Below, one piece after another: positions 17,817 through 26,405 of a stretch of 64,000 nt of DNA (positions are counted from its first letter, which is position 1; each line of letters starts with the position of its first letter). The stretch spans positions 2,203,326 to 2,267,325 of the forward strand of contig JAOSKN010000002.1 in assembly GCA_027493525.1 (NCBI GenBank). Direction: 5' to 3'. Made by a program: the position numbers and the translations under genes. The stretch is from Planctomycetota bacterium (GTDB lineage Bacteria > Planctomycetota > SZUA-567 > H5-PLA8). Under the pieces are notes generated by a model. It searched no databases. It saw only the letters and a program-made list of their open reading frames with translations, and was not told where the DNA came from.

Positions 17817-19994
17817 CTATGGATCGACGCCCAGCCCCTTCGCGAACGGGCCGGGCTGCTCCATGGCGTTGCCGCCGGCCTCCACGCCGGTGGCGTTGTG
17901 GACGACGATCCCGAAGTTGAGGTCGAGCCCGCCCTCGTCCGCCGGTTCGTGAAGCCGCGTGTTGCAGCGCAGGATGCGGTTGTTGCGCAGGGTCAGGCCC
18001 GCGATGTCGCCGGCCAGGATGCCGCAGTAGGAGGCGTCCTCGACGACGTTGTCTTCGATGCGGATCTCGCTGAGATACTCACCGTCCTGGGAGGTCCGGC
18101 CCGTGCGCCCGGAAGAGATCGCGAGCGGGACCTGGTGCAGGCGCGTGCCGACGATGCGATTGCCGGCGACTTTGACCCGCCTCGGGAAGGTCCCGTTCAT
18201 CCACTCCAGGGAAGGCGTCAGGAGCAGCCCGCCGGCGTTCTCCAGGGTGTTCCCGCAGATCGAGCCGTCCACGCCGGTGACGCGCATCGCCCGGGCCCAG
18301 GTGCCGTAGATGAAGTTATCGTCGAAGCGGAAGCCGGTCGCCGCGCAACGGTCCGCGCAGAAGATCATGTCGCCGGCCTGGGCCTGGACGGGCGCGTCGA
18401 ACGTGACGAAGAAAAAAGGCTGGATCGAGAAGGGCAGGATGCCCATCTTCTTCAGGTAGGCCGCGTTGTAGCGCTTGGCCAACTCCGGATCCTCGACCCG
18501 TTCCAGGGCGGTGACGCGCGCGCGGCCGTGTGGCGTGAGCGCGGCGTAGGAGAAGAACTCGACCACGGAGTCCTTCCCGAAGTTGAGCGGGAAGGTGTTG
18601 CGTGCGCCCACGAGCAGGGTCCGTTCACCGCGCGGCTCGAGCACCAGCGGCATGATCCCGGACATGGAGATGCCGTCGTCCATGCAGGCTTCGATGGTGC
18701 AGCCGGTGATGTGCGGGCCTTCGCGGCACCATTTGAAGTGCATGCCGTCGGAGTTGTCGCCGATCAGGCGGCGCGTGTTGGGGCGGCGGGCGACGCGCAG
18801 CCCTTCATAGACGTTGCGCGCGGTCGGGTACATGTCCACGACCGAGATGTTGCCGGCGGCGTAGATCTCCACGTCCTTGAGCTTCATGCGGCCGCAGCGG
18901 TTGAAGCGAAAGACGTCGCCGCGGTCCCGCGCGGCGAAGACGAAGGCGTCGCCCACGGCCAGCCCGGAATCGGAAACGTTCGCGAAGCGGCTGTGGAAGC
19001 CCGTCTCGAAGACGCCTTCCTCCTGCGCCAGGATGCGCTCGCCGTAAACCCGCCCGGCTACCCAGTAGCGCTTGATCCCGCGCCCCTTGCGCGCGTCGGG
19101 CTCGAAGGCCTGGTAATGCAGGTGGATGCCTTCCTCGCGGGCGGCGTCGAGCGCCTCGAAGCTGCGCATGTAGCCCGGATCCACGGTGAAGCGCACGCGT
19201 TTGCGTTCGTCGTCGATCCCCACGATGCGGCCCTGGATGAACGGCAGCGGGTCGTAATCGAAGGCCAGGCCTTTGACCGTGACGCCTTCGCAATCCTGGA
19301 ACACGAACCCGAATTCGAACGCCTCGAACCAGATCGTCGCGCCGTAGCCTTCCAGTTCAAAGTTCTTCACCGCTCCGAAGTAGAGGTGGCAGGGCAGTCC
19401 GCGGGTCCAGGCGCGCTGGTTCGCGTTCTCCGGGTCCAGCGGCAGCCGGTAGTGGCCGGGCGGGATCGTGAACTTCCCCCGCTTCTCCTCGAGAGCCTTG
19501 AGCAGGTCGCGGAGCAGCCCGCGCCCGCGCTCGCGCTGCCGCTCGCGTTCGGCTTCGTCGAAGCGCAAGGCGGGCGGAAAGGCGCTCGATTCCGGATCGT
19601 GCGGGATGAAATTGACGAAGCGGCCACGATTCTTGACCACCAGCACCCCCAGCGGCTGGCCGGGCGCGCTCTCGCCGGACGCCCATTCGACCTCATAACA
19701 GCCCTCAGCCCAGCGCGCGTCAATCTTCGTGCGCCATGCGGCAAGGCCGTACTCATTCGGCGCGGGAATTTCCAAGAGTCGAACTTCCGCCCCGAGCGCG
19801 GGATCAACCGGTTTGCAGGCCAGCCGGGAGGCCCGCCGAGGCGCCCCCGGATCGCGCAGGCGCAGCGTCCAGCGAATCTCCCCGTCGCGGTGCTCGAAGG
19901 CGTAAACCTCAGCGCGGTCGGCGAGCCCCTCCACCGCCGTGGCCCGCGTGAGGCCCGTGAAGGCGAGGATCAGAATCAGAACCGTTCGTGGCAT
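17817..19994 (-). CDS. Secreted right-handed beta-helix protein, possibly GH110-like
   Basis: 725-residue protein with signal peptide (TVLILILAFTGLTRATA). A parallel beta-helix is indicated by successive strand-turn units such as FVFQDCEGVTVKGLAFDY, MKLKDVEIYAAGNISVVDMY, GPHITGCTIEACMDDGISM and LSEIRIEDNVVEDASYCGIL. The block NSDGMHFKWCREG followed by MDDGIS recalls GH110 alpha-galactosidases, which also have a beta-helix, but I cannot confirm catalytic residues. Likely role: polysaccharide binding or cleavage in the periplasm or outside. A palindromic operator-like site lies 36-56 bases upstream of the ATG. Confidence 0.75.
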   Translation of the reverse strand: MPRTVLILILAFTGLTRATAVEGLADRAEVYAFEHRDGEIRWTLRLRDPGAPRRASRLACKPVDPALGAEVRLLEIPAPNEYGLAAWRTKIDARWAEGCYEVEWASGESAPGQPLGVLVVKNRGRFVNFIPHDPESSAFPPALRFDEAERERQRERGRGLLRDLLKALEEKRGKFTIPPGHYRLPLDPENANQRAWTRGLPCHLYFGAVKNFELEGYGATIWFEAFEFGFVFQDCEGVTVKGLAFDYDPLPFIQGRIVGIDDERKRVRFTVDPGYMRSFEALDAAREEGIHLHYQAFEPDARKGRGIKRYWVAGRVYGERILAQEEGVFETGFHSRFANVSDSGLAVGDAFVFAARDRGDVFRFNRCGRMKLKDVEIYAAGNISVVDMYPTARNVYEGLRVARRPNTRRLIGDNSDGMHFKWCREGPHITGCTIEACMDDGISMSGIMPLVLEPRGERTLLVGARNTFPLNFGKDSVVEFFSYAALTPHGRARVTALERVEDPELAKRYNAAYLKKMGILPFSIQPFFFVTFDAPVQAQAGDMIFCADRCAATGFRFDDNFIYGTWARAMRVTGVDGSICGNTLENAGGLLLTPSLEWMNGTFPRRVKVAGNRIVGTRLHQVPLAISSGRTGRTSQDGEYLSEIRIEDNVVEDASYCGILAGDIAGLTLRNNRILRCNTRLHEPADEGGLDLNFGIVVHNATGVEAGGNAMEQPGPFAKGLGVDP

Positions 19995-20029
19995 GGCGAG
20001 CCTCCGTAGGGCTGGGCAATATGAATAGA

Positions 20030-20050
20030 ACCGAAACGAAACGTTTCGGT
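20030..20050. promoter_or_regulatory. LacI/GalR-type operator-like palindrome
   Basis: ACCGAAAC...GTTTCGGT with a perfect 12-bp core CGAAACGTTTCG (20037-20048) centred on CG, the symmetry of LacI/GalR-family operators. It is 36-56 bases upstream of the beta-helix gene and downstream of the SMP-30 gene. No classical LacI gene is in the window; the GntR/LacI hybrid at 7033-8151 has a different DNA-binding domain. Confidence 0.6.
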
Positions 20051-20170
20051 CACCCTGGATCGAATTTCAATACTTACTCGTTACACCAAAACAAGTTAAG
20101 AGAATACTACAGCAATCAGAACCCCAAAGGGACAAGAATGGTGCGCATGAGAACAACGGCCGAGGAGAGG

Positions 20171-21053
20171 TCAGCCCACGAACTCGTACGCCGGCACGCC
20201 CGCGACATCCAAGCGGCAGACGAAGAGGTCCCCCGCGTTCGGCTGCTGGCGCAGGGTCCTCGGCGGAGAGGTGCTGGCGGGCGGTGGAGATGTAAAGATC
20301 TTTCAGGTCCTTGCCGCCGAAGGCGCAGTTGGTGACGTTCTTTGCGCCCGGCACGAAGATCTCTTCGACGCACGCGCCGGTCTTCGGGTCCCAGCAGCAG
20401 ACTCGCCCGCCGCCGTAGTGCGCGACCCAGAGCCGCCCTTCGCTGTCGATGTTCATGCCGTCGGGCCAGCCCTTCTCTTCGGGGATCGCCACGGCGGTGC
20501 GGCGTTCGGCGATGTTCCCGCTCCGCTCGTCGTAATCGAAGGCGTCGATGCGGCGCGTGGGCGTGTCGATGTAGTAGAAGGTCTTGCGGTCGAGGCTCCA
20601 GCAAAGCCCATTGGAGATCGTGACCTTATCGACCATCTTGGTAACGGTCAGGTCGGCGTCGACGCGAAAGAGGCTGGCATGGCCGGGCTTGAAATCGTAC
20701 TCCAGCGTGCCGACCCAAAGCCGCCCCTGCGGGTCGCACTTGCCGTCGTTGAAGCGGGAATTCGGGTCGTCGAACGCGACGGCTTTCAGGATTTCGACCT
20801 TGCCGGTCACGGTGTCCAGCGCGGCGATCCCCGGGCGCAGCGCGGCGATCAGCCCGCCTCCGTTGCGCGGGGCCACCGTCCCGACATGATGCCCGACGTC
20901 GCAGGCGCGGTTCTCTTTCGTCTCCGGGTCGTACACGAAGACCTTGTTGTCCAGGATGTCGACCCACGCCAGCTCCTCATTGACGTGGTCCCAGACCACC
21001 CCTTCACCGAGCTGCGTGCCGATCTTGAGCAGAAGTTCCGCCTGTCGCGCCAT
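20171..21053 (-). CDS. SMP-30/gluconolactonase family protein (one frameshift near the C-terminus)
   Basis: Six-bladed propeller lactonase of the SMP-30/regucalcin family, about 293 residues. Metal-ligand positions are visible: Glu in LGEGVVWD, Asn in ISNGLCWS, Asp in GWPDGMNID; RFNDGKCDPQGRLWVGT is the family signature. Starting at ATG 21053 (GGAGA upstream) gives a standard N-terminus. The uncorrected frame runs into a random tail after QHLSAED. Removing one C in the run at 20254-20256 restores QQPNAGDLFVCRLDVAG and a normal stop at 20171. Family members hydrolyse sugar lactones such as gluconolactone; it may serve the same sugar pathway as the neighbouring glycan genes. Confidence 0.85.
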
Positions 21054-21268
21054 GGCCGGTCTCCAGAGATGGAAGCAGACGCATGCTCGTTTACCGGTCC
21101 TCTGGGGGAGGGTCAACGCTAAAGCGCGGAAGGGGCGCATGCGGAGCATCTTTTCACGACTTGCTTTACGCAGGACTCACGGGGGCTTTAATGAATCAGT
21201 TTTGAGTCATCTGGCAGGCCCCGCGAACAGGCCGCGCGCTGTAGGTATTCCTAGAAGGAGGGGCTGTG

Positions 21269-22258
21269 ATGCGATGTTTGACGGCCTGTCTGCTGCTGGC
21301 GGCGCTGGCCTGGAGCGCCCGCGCCGAACTGGACCCCAAGGCGCTCTTCGAGGCGCCCGTCGCGTTGGGCGATGCCTCCGGCCAGCCGCTCATCAGCGGC
21401 AAGGCGCAGGGCTGCCCGTACGCGGCCGACTTCAACGCCGACGGCAAGGTCGATCTCGTCCTCGGCGCGAAGGACGGCATGGAGACGGCCAGCGGCGGGC
21501 TCTGGCTGATCCCCAACCGCGGCACGAACGAGAAGCCGGCCTTCGCCTGGAGCGACGCGTGGCGCGTGAAGCTCCCCGAAGGCGACCTGGGCGTGAGCTG
21601 CGGCTGCAAGTCGAGCGGGCAGGTGCAGCCCGTTGCCGTGGACCTGAACGGCGACGGATACCTCGACATCGCGTACTCCGACACCTACCGCCGCGCGTAT
21701 CTTTTGCTCAACGACGGCAAGGACCGCGAGCACCCTACCTTCACGCAGCAGAAGTTCTTCGACATGGAGAAGACCAACCACGGCATGTACGCCGGCGGCG
21801 GCGACTGGAACGGCGACGGCGTGCTCGACTTTCTGCATATGACCTTCGCGGGCGCGCAGTTCAAGGTCTTCAAGGGTGCGCCGGTCGAGGGCGGGAAGGG
21901 CGTCAAGTTCGCCGAGGGCGGGCTGCCGGCCGCGGAGGTGCTGAAGATCACGGGCGAGAAGGCGCGCAAATGCGCGTGGGCCTGGGATTACTCGGGGACG
22001 GCCAAACAGCGCGGCGTGGTGGAATACGTCGGCGTCTTCCGGCCCGAAGGCGGGCGCGAGGAGATCGCCTTCTTCGAGGTCAAGGACGGCGTGAGCCGCA
22101 AACTCGCCACCCTGGCGCAGACCGCAGGCCAGACGCCGCTCCTGACCGCCAGCGACCTGAACGCCGACGGGCGCATGGATATCCTCTTTTCGTGCGGGCT
22201 CTGGCGCGCCGAGACGGAGCATACGAAGGTCTGGGTGATGTACGGGAAAGGGGAGTAG
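21269..22258 (+). CDS. Secreted FG-GAP/VCBS-type repeat protein
   Basis: 329-residue exported protein. The ATG at 21269 is favoured over the GTG three bases earlier because the strong GGAGG lies about 7 bases before it. After a signal peptide (CLLLAALAWSARA) come four or more FG-GAP-like blades with calcium-binding loops: DFNADGKVDLV, DLNGDGYLDIA, DWNGDGVLDFL, DLNADGRMDIL. These build beta-propellers that bind Ca2+ and often other macromolecules. A conserved pair of Cys in VSCGCKSS may form a disulphide. No catalytic motif is seen. Confidence 0.82.
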   Translation: MRCLTACLLLAALAWSARAELDPKALFEAPVALGDASGQPLISGKAQGCPYAADFNADGKVDLVLGAKDGMETASGGLWLIPNRGTNEKPAFAWSDAWRVKLPEGDLGVSCGCKSSGQVQPVAVDLNGDGYLDIAYSDTYRRAYLLLNDGKDREHPTFTQQKFFDMEKTNHGMYAGGGDWNGDGVLDFLHMTFAGAQFKVFKGAPVEGGKGVKFAEGGLPAAEVLKITGEKARKCAWAWDYSGTAKQRGVVEYVGVFRPEGGREEIAFFEVKDGVSRKLATLAQTAGQTPLLTASDLNADGRMDILFSCGLWRAETEHTKVWVMYGKGE

Positions 22259-22263
22259 CGGGG

Positions 22264-22345
22264 ACCGGGCGCCGGCATCCGGACTCCGGGCACGAAAAGA
22301 ACAACCTCAGTTCCCGGATGCCGGAGTCCGGTTCCCGGCACGCCG
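22264..22345. repeat. Inverted repeat pair related to the dispersed stem-loop repeat
   Basis: GGCATCCGGACTCCGGG near 22273 is followed by its inverted form CCCGGATGCCGGAGTCCGG near 22316, separated by about 30 bases, in the gap after the FG-GAP gene. The string CATCCGGACTCCGGG also occurs near 51168 and 52819. The arms could form a long hairpin in RNA from either strand and may act as a terminator between the convergent genes. Confidence 0.6.
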
Positions 22346-22449
22346 CCGTTTCGGGTCCCGGCGCGAGCGCGCCCTCCCAGGCTCGATCCACCCGCGCCGG
22401 GGACCCGGGGCGCGTCCGGCTTGCGACCGCGCGCCGCATGTCTTTCCTC

Positions 22450-23331
22450 TTACTCCGCCGAACTCATGAGCGGCGGTTCGTATTCCGTCAGCGCTTCCGC
22501 CACGGCCGAGGTATCGGGGCCGTAGTCCCACTGGTAGATCGTGCCCGTGTTGTTGATCTGAAAGGTGTTGACGCCGGTGACGCCGTACTCGGCGGGCCAA
22601 GCCAGCAGGCCGTAGCCGATCGTCATGTTCCATTGGCCGTCGGGGCCTTGCGTCAGGTAGCTCTTCCGGCCGCCGGGCGCATTCTTGCCTTGGCCGGTGA
22701 GGACCTTGAAAAAGTAGCCGTCAAGCGGACTGCGGCGAGGGTCGGCGCGAGGCAGCGACGCATAAGCGAAGGCACGGGATACCAGAACCAGATCCACGCT
22801 CCATCCGGGCGGCACAGGCTCATACAGGGCAGGACCTGAAGCTGGAAATACCTCCTGGGCGAATTCCAGCACGCCGTCGCTATCCCAGTCCGAGCGGCGA
22901 TAGATGTCCTGCGCCTCGGCGTAGGTCTTGCACGCACGAATGGCCGCAGCTTCATTCTCGCGTAGGTTGGAATGGTTGAGTACGGCGAGCATGGGCAGCA
23001 CCATCGCCCAAGCCAGCGCCAGCGAGACGCACATGACCGCGAGGCGTTTGCACTCGGATGCGAAGCGAAGTCGAAAGATCGATCCCACCGCCAGCCCACA
23101 GCACGACGCCAGCAGAAAAAGCAGCGCGCAGGGCAGCATCGCGCGCTGAAGGTCCGGCGGCGGGTCGGCTCGCCAGGACCGGGCGAGCGTCGCCGGCAGC
23201 AGCACGGTCAGTCCCAAGGCGCAGGCGAACACCCAGAGCAGGAGTTCCCGCAGCGAGAACTGCCAGTGGCGCGGCATATGGGTGGCATGGGCCGCCGCCG
23301 TCATCTTCTCTGCCGACTTGACGGCTTTCAT
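22450..23331 (-). CDS. DUF2950-like membrane protein, copy 1
   Basis: 293 residues from ATG 23331 (GAGGAG just upstream; a further in-frame ATG at 23376 overlaps the previous gene). The N-terminal third has three hydrophobic segments (ELLLWVFACALGLTVLLP; ALLFLLASCCGLAVG; VMCVSLALAWAMVLPML). The C-terminal part has the DUF2950 pattern: CKTYAEAQDIYRRSDWDSDG, DGYFFKVLTGQG, GLLAWPAEYGVTG, TFQINNTGTIYQWDYG. The function of DUF2950 is unknown; the domain is expected in the periplasm behind a membrane anchor. It is the last of three tandem paralogues. Confidence 0.8.
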   Translation of the reverse strand: MKAVKSAEKMTAAAHATHMPRHWQFSLRELLLWVFACALGLTVLLPATLARSWRADPPPDLQRAMLPCALLFLLASCCGLAVGSIFRLRFASECKRLAVMCVSLALAWAMVLPMLAVLNHSNLRENEAAAIRACKTYAEAQDIYRRSDWDSDGVLEFAQEVFPASGPALYEPVPPGWSVDLVLVSRAFAYASLPRADPRRSPLDGYFFKVLTGQGKNAPGGRKSYLTQGPDGQWNMTIGYGLLAWPAEYGVTGVNTFQINNTGTIYQWDYGPDTSAVAEALTEYEPPLMSSAE

Positions 23332-23368
23332 GCTCCTCGAACCTCGCGCCTGGAAACTCGAACCTGCA

Positions 23369-23944
23369 TCATTCATGCTGCGCCCAGCCCGGCCCCGGGT
23401 CGTAGACCTGCATCCCGCGCGCGGTGCGCTCGGTGTCGCCGCCGAGGTCGCACTTGTGGATCGTGCCGAATTGGTTGATCAGGAACGTCTGCCGGCCGGT
23501 CTCTTTGTGCTTGGCGGGATAGGCGATGGCGGCAAAGCCGACGGTGAGCGCGCCGCCGAAGGTGTCGTACGTGCGGTAGTCCTTCATCCCGTCGCGAGCG
23601 TGCGCGCCCTGCATGTAGAGCACGCGGAAGAAGTAGCCGCGGTAGGGCGCCGCGCCGGGAAGGCTCGCGTCGGCGCGCGCGAGGTCCTCGTCCAGAAAGC
23701 GCGCGTCGGCGGAAGCCTTGGGGTCGCAGAGCGCCTGCGGGCCGTATAGGACTTTGGCGTACGCGCGCCTCCCGTCGCCGTCGCGGTCCTGCTCGTAGTA
23801 GCGGCGTTGCGCGGCGACGAGCTCTTTGCAGGCCGCGACGACGGCGGCTTCGTTGTTGTCCATCTCCCCGCGCAGCATGTCGGGGACGAAGATGGCGCAG
23901 AAGACCGCGGCGGCGGCCAGCGCCAGGAGCAGCAGGGATTTCAT
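23369..23944 (-). CDS. DUF2950-like protein, copy 2 (single N-terminal anchor)
   Basis: 191 residues from ATG 23944 (AAGGA upstream). It has a single hydrophobic N-terminal segment (LLLLALAAAAVFCAIFV) followed directly by the DUF2950-type region: EAAVVAACKELVAAQRRYY, DRDGDGRRAYAKVLYG, RGYFFRVLYMQG, AAIAYPAKHKETG, TFLINQFGTIHKCDLG. It is the shortest of the three paralogues and lacks the multi-pass N-terminus of the flanking copies. The gene between the two longer copies is likely cotranscribed with both. Confidence 0.8.
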   Translation of the reverse strand: MKSLLLLALAAAAVFCAIFVPDMLRGEMDNNEAAVVAACKELVAAQRRYYEQDRDGDGRRAYAKVLYGPQALCDPKASADARFLDEDLARADASLPGAAPYRGYFFRVLYMQGAHARDGMKDYRTYDTFGGALTVGFAAIAYPAKHKETGRQTFLINQFGTIHKCDLGGDTERTARGMQVYDPGPGWAQHE

Positions 23945-24021
23945 AACGGCACGTCCTTCCACCCCGGAAGTGACCCGCGGTACGGCTGTGATCGGTGGAC
24001 TGTAAACGGCGGCCCTTGGGT

Positions 24022-24996
24022 TCATTCGGCAACGACCCAGGTCGAGTCGGGATCGTATTCGCTCATAATGGCGACGAGGTTAACCGTGTTGGGGCCGAGG
24101 TCTTTTTGGTACACGGTGCCGGTGTTGTTGATCTGGAAGGTATTGCGGCCGGTGACGCCGTACTGTGCCGGCCAGCCGAGCAGACCGTAGCCAAGCGTAA
24201 GATTCAGTTGGCCGTCCGCGCCCGGAATCAGATAGGACCTTCGCCCGCCCGATGCGTTTGGGCCTTGGCCGGAGAGGATCTTGAAGTAGTAGCCCGCCCA
24301 AGGCTGCAAGCCTTGGCTGGCGCGGGCGAAGGCGAAGTTAACGAGCCTAATGTCGCCCGATCCGGTTTTGGTTTCATAAAGGCTGTCGTCTCCGGTAATG
24401 CGCTGGGCGTATTCGAGTTCGCCGTCGTCGTCCCAGTCGGTGCGACGGTAAATGTCCTGCGCTTCGGCGAAGGTCTTGAACGCGGCAATACCGGAATTCT
24501 CGCGGGTTGCGATACGTATGGGAAGAATTGATGGGACAACCCACCATGTAAATATTCCGATAATGACCATGCCGGTTGCGGTGCTAAGGAGCACATGCTT
24601 GCATGCCGACCAGCCCGAGTACTTATTTCTGCGGCTGTGAATGCAACCCAAGATGAAACCAGGGAATGTCAAAGCGAGAAGGCAAGCCAACGCGCCCAGT
24701 CCAAATATGCAGGGGAGCAGCAGGGCATCCCATGCGCCCGCGATGTAAAGCAACAGCATCCATGGTCGGATTGCCGCTGCGTCCGGCAGAAACCGGCAGT
24801 GTTGGATGGCCAGGGGCGCAGCCAGTACCGCCAACCCAACTACCAGCGCCAGGCTCTCAATGTCTCCCAGCGGATACCGCATCTCGCGAAGCAGTGGCGC
24901 GAGCAGCGTAATGCCCGCCCCGCAGGCCATCACGAATACGAACGCATCGCTCAAGGAGAACTGCCAGCGCGCGGGCTCAAGCGTCAATTTGTTCAT
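24022..24996 (-). CDS. DUF2950-like membrane protein, copy 3
   Basis: 324 residues. Four or five hydrophobic segments occupy residues about 14-160 (AFVFVMACGAGITLLAPLL; LALVVGLAVLAAPLAI; LLLYIAGAWDALLLPCIFGL; GMVIIGIFTWWVVPSIL). A DUF2950-type C-terminus follows: FKTFAEAQDIYRRTDWDDDG, AGYYFKILSGQG, GLLGWPAQYGVTG, TFQINNTGTVYQKDLG, YDPDSTWVVAE. The C-terminal part is closest to copy 1. Its base composition looks lower in GC than most neighbours. First gene of the three-gene run. Confidence 0.8.
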   Translation of the reverse strand: MNKLTLEPARWQFSLSDAFVFVMACGAGITLLAPLLREMRYPLGDIESLALVVGLAVLAAPLAIQHCRFLPDAAAIRPWMLLLYIAGAWDALLLPCIFGLGALACLLALTFPGFILGCIHSRRNKYSGWSACKHVLLSTATGMVIIGIFTWWVVPSILPIRIATRENSGIAAFKTFAEAQDIYRRTDWDDDGELEYAQRITGDDSLYETKTGSGDIRLVNFAFARASQGLQPWAGYYFKILSGQGPNASGGRRSYLIPGADGQLNLTLGYGLLGWPAQYGVTGRNTFQINNTGTVYQKDLGPNTVNLVAIMSEYDPDSTWVVAE

Positions 24997-25270
24997 CCGA
25001 TGCCCTCGTAATTTAGCTCAAATCAGCCTTGTAAAACCTGCGTCAAGCTTTCCGAAAGTCCTCCAGTGCGACTCGAAGTGCCCTGCCGCGTCAACTCTTC
25101 GTGTCAACCGATCCCCAATTTTGTCATAATCCCACCTCTAAATTCAGCCTTGCCTATCGCGCTTCTCTCCGGTCATTCCGCAGTTGAGCCGTCTCGCCAG
25201 CCGCTTCGGCGCTGCTCAGGGCAAAGGCCGGGCCAACTTCCGGTCCTTGTCGTTCCGCGCGGCGCGCGGC
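24997..25270. other. Intergenic region without recognisable gene
   Basis: About 270 bases, moderately AT-rich, between the first DUF2950-like gene and the oxidoreductase. It probably holds promoters for both divergent genes; no clear -35/-10 pair or RNA was recognised. Confidence 0.3.
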
Positions 25271-25300
25271 ATGCTGAATTCCGCATTCAACATTCAGCAT
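25271..25300 (+). promoter_or_regulatory. Inverted repeat upstream of oxidoreductase gene
   Basis: ATGCTGAAT (25271-25279) and its exact reverse complement ATTCAGCAT (25292-25300), 12 bases apart, end 3 bases before the GAGGAGG ribosome binding site. It could be an operator or an RNA hairpin; alternatively it is one of the AT-rich spacer repeats seen at several gene borders here. Confidence 0.4.
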
Positions 25301-25315
25301 TGTGAGGAGGTCTGC

Positions 25316-26320
25316 ATGGCCGCGCCGCGCATCGCCGTCATCGGGGCCGGGAACCTCTCCCGGCGCTACCACCTGCCGAGCTTCGCCGAACTCCAGCGCA
25401 AGCGGCGCTGCGTCCTGGCGGCGCTCTGCGACCTTGACGAGGCCCGCGCGGCGGAGGCCGCCCGCGCCTTCGGGGCGCGACGGGTCTATACCGACGTGGA
25501 GACGATGTTGAGGGCCGAGCGCCCCGACGGCGTGGCGGTGATCGTACCGGTGCAGCACACGCGCCGGGTTGCCGGGATGGTCCTGAAAAAGGGCTATCCG
25601 ACGCTGACCGAGAAGCCGCCGGGGCTGACGCCGGCCGAGTGCAAGGGGCTGATCCGCGACGCCAAGGCTGGCCGCGCGCCGAACATGGTCGCCTTCAACC
25701 GCCGCCAGTGCCCGATGCTCGTGCAGGCCCGCGAGGAAGTCCTCAAGCGCGGCCCGCTCAAGGGCGCCAACGGGCGCATGTACCGGCACCGCCGCGTCGA
25801 TCCGGCCTTCTGGACCACCTTCATCCACTCGGTGGACGCACTGCGCTTTCTTGGCGGGGAGATCGACCGCGTCGTCGTGGACCGGCGCACGCTGCACGGC
25901 GACAAGCGCCCGGCCTTCACCTGCGCGATCGAGTACGCCGGCGGCGGCCTGGGCACGCTGAGCGTGCGCCCGGAAGCCGGCGCGAGCGTCGAGCGCTATG
26001 AGCTCTTCGGAAAGGAATGCACGGCCTTCGCGCGCGCCGGCGTGGGCTGGCTTGCCGACGGCAAGGGCCTCTGCGAACTTTACGACGCCGGGAAGCGGGT
26101 GCCGCTCCCGGACCCGCTCAAGCCGTACGCGCGCTTCCAAGGCAACCTGCTCGAAGCGGCCGTGGGCGGGTTCTACGGCGAGGATGCCGCCTTCGTCGAG
26201 GCCGTGCGCGCGGGCAAGGGTTACGGGCCGTCGCTCGCGGAGAGCCTGCCGAGCGTGGAGATCTGCATGGCGGTGCAGGCGGGGCGGGGGTGGAGAAGAA
26301 ACGTGAAACGTAAAACGTGA
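25316..26320 (+). CDS. Gfo/Idh/MocA family oxidoreductase
   Basis: 334 residues from ATG 25316, which follows a strong GAGGAGG. N-terminal Rossmann fold with IAVIGAGNLSRRYHLPSF, then TEKPPGLTPAECKGLI carrying the EKP motif with the catalytic Lys, and TTFIHSVDALRFLGG in the position of the family's D-x3-H-x3 type region. Such enzymes act on sugars, inositols or their derivatives with NAD(P). The substrate cannot be read from sequence. The gene ends in the repetitive tract AACGTGAAACGTAAAACGT, part of which is coding. Confidence 0.87.
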   Translation: MAAPRIAVIGAGNLSRRYHLPSFAELQRKRRCVLAALCDLDEARAAEAARAFGARRVYTDVETMLRAERPDGVAVIVPVQHTRRVAGMVLKKGYPTLTEKPPGLTPAECKGLIRDAKAGRAPNMVAFNRRQCPMLVQAREEVLKRGPLKGANGRMYRHRRVDPAFWTTFIHSVDALRFLGGEIDRVVVDRRTLHGDKRPAFTCAIEYAGGGLGTLSVRPEAGASVERYELFGKECTAFARAGVGWLADGKGLCELYDAGKRVPLPDPLKPYARFQGNLLEAAVGGFYGEDAAFVEAVRAGKGYGPSLAESLPSVEICMAVQAGRGWRRNVKRKT

Positions 26321-26405
26321 ATACGGCTCCGATGTTCAGCACTTCCGAAAAGTCATCACGGGCTGGTCCGTTCACAATTGGCGTTTAATGCCCCTCGACC
26401 CTTGC

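Noticed and set aside
17898..20009. Plus-strand open frame of 703 codons opposite the beta-helix gene
   Set aside because: No motif or sensible start; the minus strand has a signal peptide and beta-helix repeats.
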